From the NCBI RefSeq assembly GCF_900197855.1, contig NZ_FZMQ01000005.1, positions 1 to 64,000 of the forward strand: 64,000 nt of DNA. The letters are read 5' to 3'. Each line of letters opens with the position of its first letter. Within the stretch, counting starts at the first letter, position 1. This DNA comes from Helicobacter cynogastricus. GTDB taxonomy: Bacteria; Campylobacterota; Campylobacteria; Campylobacterales; Helicobacteraceae. This document shows positions 61,673 to 64,000 of this stretch, piece after piece. The notes beneath the pieces were generated by a model. That model had not been told where the DNA came from and searched no databases. It saw only the letters and a list, made by a program, of their open reading frames with translations. The translations under genes were made by a program, and so were the position numbers.

Positions 61673-62869
61673 TTAGTTACCCTCCAATCCCCTTACCAAC
61701 ACCTTTGTATTTCCTAAATGATCAATGTCAATGACACATCTTAAACCATGATAATCCTCTAAATCAAAGCGCAGGGGCATGAGCAGTTCATGGAGTTTTT
61801 GATCTAACCCGCTCATACCCAACCCTTCATTGAGGGCGTTTTGGATTAAAAAGCGTTTGGCTTCTTGGCTAAACTCTAGGGCACTCCCTGCTTTAAAAAA
61901 TTCCTCTTGGAAGGGTTTTAAACGCCGATCTAAGAGTTCTGTGAGCATGTCAATATCCACAGGCTCAAAGATCACACGCACGCAGAAACGGCGTAAAAAT
62001 TCGCGCTTCATGCCACATTCTATTAAATTTTCATTAGTGATTTTGGGAAGTTTTTGATGGAGAGTTTTGTTATTTTTCCATAATTTTTCAAAATGCCCCA
62101 AGACAATAAAGAGCATGTGATCGGTTTTTAAAGAGATGGTTTGTTTATTGCTCCCATTTCCATACTCAAAGGACACTATCCCCTTTTCAATGACCTTTAA
62201 GAGTTCATTTTGCACCCCCTGTCTCCACTCCTTGTCATGCCAACTCCCCTGTCCTAACTTGTCAATCTCATCTAAGACCAACACCCCTTGCTCAGCTTTT
62301 TCTATATTTTTATCCGCATTGCTATAGAGGGTAGCAAACATTTGGTTGGTTTCATTGCCAATATAGCCTGTAGGGGTGAAAGCAGCTGCATTGGCAATAC
62401 AATAAGGAATGTCTAAATACTTGGTTGCCATTTCAATTAAAAAAGTCTTGCCACTACCTGAAGGGCCTATACAAATGGCATTGGCTTTTTCTAAGTCAGA
62501 TTGTCCTTGAATGCGTTTATAGTGATCGCTAAAAACCAAACTCATTTGTTTTTTAGCTTGCTCTTGACCGATCACAAATTGATCCAAATAAGATTTAATG
62601 GCTTTGGGGGCGTATTTGTCTTGGGGGTTTGGTGGTTTTAAAGAGGGTTCGGGGGATGGGGGGGATATTCTTGAAAAAGAGAGCTCTGGGATAGAGTCTT
62701 TGGGTGGGGGTTCTTGGTCTTCTTGAGGGAAGGTTATAAGTTTTGTCTCTTTTGGAGGCGATTTTTCTAAGAAAAGCACGCTAAATAATCTCACGAAAAA
62801 ATAACCTACAACGATCAATACATAAAGCCCCACCTCCAATAGTATCCAGTAAAAAAGGTATTTAAGCAT
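61673..62869 (-). CDS. Membrane-anchored ClpX-like AAA+ ATPase
   Basis: 398 residues. A single hydrophobic N-terminal segment (about 5-33) replaces the ClpX zinc-binding domain. A Pro-rich linker (35-85) leads to a ClpX-type AAA+ module: LDQFVIGQEQAKKQMS (95-110), Walker A GPSGSGKT (135-142), pore loop TGYIG (167-171), Walker B VLVLDE (196-201) and an Arg-finger-like EFLRRF (290-295). Between GHFEKLW and ENLIECGM, where ClpX has the IGF loop that docks ClpP, there is only a short insert with no IGF. The sensor-2 region reads GMSGLDQ instead of ARGLR, so the usual Arg is missing. It looks like a tethered unfoldase or remodeller that does not use ClpP. Function, membrane side and substrates are unknown; not a standard clpX. 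Confidence 0.8.
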   Translation of the reverse strand: MLKYLFYWILLEVGLYVLIVVGYFFVRLFSVLFLEKSPPKETKLITFPQEDQEPPPKDSIPELSFSRISPPSPEPSLKPPNPQDKYAPKAIKSYLDQFVIGQEQAKKQMSLVFSDHYKRIQGQSDLEKANAICIGPSGSGKTFLIEMATKYLDIPYCIANAAAFTPTGYIGNETNQMFATLYSNADKNIEKAEQGVLVLDEIDKLGQGSWHDKEWRQGVQNELLKVIEKGIVSFEYGNGSNKQTISLKTDHMLFIVLGHFEKLWKNNKTLHQKLPKITNENLIECGMKREFLRRFCVRVIFEPVDIDMLTELLDRRLKPFQEEFFKAGSALEFSQEAKRFLIQNALNEGLGMSGLDQKLHELLMPLRFDLEDYHGLRCVIDIDHLGNTKVLVRGLEGN

Positions 62870-62905
62870 TTCTGCACACCCCTTTATCTAAAACATGGAA
62901 TGAAA

Positions 62906-63703
62906 TTAAAATAAATCGGCGCGATAACCTTTAAATGCAGGTTTTTCCAAAATGAATCCTATAAAATGTACTTGTCCTTTAAAACAAACCTCATGGCCTT
63001 TCAAATACCAATTTAAGGCCTCCCCACTAGGAGGGATAAGGGTTGCTTGAGGTGTTAAATGATGCTCTTTACGAGCGGCCACAAACACAGCAGCCATGCC
63101 TGTGCCACAAGCTAAAGTAATGTCCTCAACACCCCTTTCATAGGTGGCTAGCCTAATGGTATGCGAATCTGTAATGCAAGCGATATTGACATTGGCATTA
63201 AAACGCGTGCGTAATGCTTGCATCTGGGGTGTTTTGTGCGTGGGAATTTTATTAGGGTGGTCCACAAAATGCACTAAATGAGGCACGCCCGTATCTAATA
63301 AATGCCAAGTTTGCCCCTCTAACTGCAAACTCTCCAACCGCTTAGGTACGCCCAAATTACTTTGTACAATCCCCCCTTGTGGGTTAAGACTCAATACTTC
63401 TAGGCTAATCACTCCAGCCCCACTTAAAAAAGTGTGCTTTAAGGAGGCTAATCCTTGATGATAGGCATAAAGTCCTACGCACCGACTCGCGTTTCCGCAC
63501 ATGCTAGCGCAACTCCCATCAGCATTATAAAACTCCCATGTATAGGCATGTTCAGAATGAGGCAAGAGCACAACTAGACCATCTGCTCCAAAGCCATAGT
63601 GGCGATCACAAACTTCTTTGGCTAGTGCACTACGATCTTGAGGGGTAAATTGGTGGGTGATCAAAAAATCGTTACCACTAGCGCAGTATTTATGTAAAAG
63701 CAT
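62906..63703 (-). CDS. dapF: Diaminopimelate epimerase DapF
   Basis: Converts LL- to meso-diaminopimelate for lysine and peptidoglycan. 265 residues with both catalytic Cys contexts: MCGNASRCVG and LACGTGMAAV, plus HKYCASGNDFLI and GVPHLVHFV. Normal length. It diverges from the transporter gene at the window end. Confidence 0.94.
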   Translation of the reverse strand: MLLHKYCASGNDFLITHQFTPQDRSALAKEVCDRHYGFGADGLVVLLPHSEHAYTWEFYNADGSCASMCGNASRCVGLYAYHQGLASLKHTFLSGAGVISLEVLSLNPQGGIVQSNLGVPKRLESLQLEGQTWHLLDTGVPHLVHFVDHPNKIPTHKTPQMQALRTRFNANVNIACITDSHTIRLATYERGVEDITLACGTGMAAVFVAARKEHHLTPQATLIPPSGEALNWYLKGHEVCFKGQVHFIGFILEKPAFKGYRADLF

Positions 63704-63748
63704 GGTCAGCCTTTTTGGGTATTATAGTGCAAAACTAATGAGGTTGGC

Positions 63749-64000
63749 ATGCGCCCGGTGTATTTCTTTTGGCTCTTGTTTGGTGTGGCGTTTTACTGGA
63801 TGCTCTATCTTTATGAAGATTTTTTGATGGATTTACTCATCGCTGGGCTATTGTGCGTAACTATATTTTGGCTCAAAGAGTTTTTAGATAAATATATGCG
63901 CAACCTCTTTAGCTCCTTGCTCTGCGTGGTGGTGCTGTTGAGTTTCTTGGTCATACCTCTCTACTTCATCATTCATCAAAGTGTTGATTTTTTGGCACAT
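63749..64000 (+). CDS. AI-2E family transporter, N-terminal part (3' partial)
   Basis: An ATG at 63749 opens 84 codons that run off the window: MRPVYFFWLLFGVAFYWMLY, then LIAGLLCVTIFWLKEFL and [21 protein letters not shown], three hydrophobic segments in the arrangement of PerM/AI-2E proteins. The same neighbour order (dapF, then a membrane protein of this family) occurs in H. pylori as HP0566-HP0567. Substrate unknown. Confidence 0.75.
   Translation, partial: MRPVYFFWLLFGVAFYWMLYLYEDFLMDLLIAGLLCVTIFWLKEFLDKYMRNLFSSLLCVVVLLSFLVIPLYFIIHQSVDFLAH

Overview
The window is a stretch of chromosome from a gastric, non-pylori Helicobacter (H. felis / H. bizzozeronii / H. heilmannii / H. suis type). 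The basis is gene order recalled from H. pylori: fliT-fliS-fliD-flaG, the FtsEX/EnvC module, dprA-minE-minD-ilvC, aroQ-pepQ-folK-flhF-flhG-fliA-fliM-fliY, nifS-nifU, and tig-clpP-def-comM-cadA. Hop-type outer membrane proteins ending in Phe and an HpaA-type lipoprotein agree with this. Species was not established.

Layout. 1-4050 is accessory, prophage-like DNA: the end of a large protein with a C-terminal PBECR-type nuclease domain, a beta-class DNA methyltransferase, a small lipoprotein, a coiled-coil ORF broken at a C8 tract, and a half-length BcgI-like specificity subunit. 4055-16421 is one long minus-strand gene train from ilvC through minD/minE, dprA, ruvX, a pseudouridine synthase, an FN3 lipoprotein, trmB, ftsE, ftsX and an EnvC-like protein, followed by flaG-fliD-fliS-fliT from its own sigma28-like promoter. 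16494-31324 is a metabolic and surface region: phosphoenolpyruvate carboxylase, an exported Ser/Arg-rich protein, two Hop-type OMPs (one switched off by a TC repeat in its signal peptide), flgG, a soluble FIST-domain chemoreceptor, and gabT-gabD plus glaH-lhgO, which together make a glutarate / L-2-hydroxyglutarate route into 2-oxoglutarate and succinate.

31335-38496 is the minus-strand aroQ...fliY motility operon. It is followed by a chemoreceptor with an HpaA-like lipoprotein, nifS-nifU and fliI. 44695-55527 is a plus-strand train: tig, clpP, def, comM, cadA, dnaA, gyrB, queH. 55555-64000 is mixed: a His-rich putative metal-binding protein, a glycosyltransferase, ilvE, a dead OMP gene, a decayed nickel/peptide ABC importer operon, a membrane-anchored ClpX-like ATPase, dapF and the start of an AI-2E family transporter.

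Most noteworthy are the membrane-tethered ClpX-like ATPase that lacks the ClpP-docking loop, the glutarate gene set, the phase-OFF OMP, the FIST chemoreceptor, the nuclease-tipped prophage protein with the nearby C8 frameshift, and the co-occurrence of a dead nickel/peptide importer with a large His-rich protein. I saw no rRNA, tRNA, CRISPR array or intact insertion sequence.
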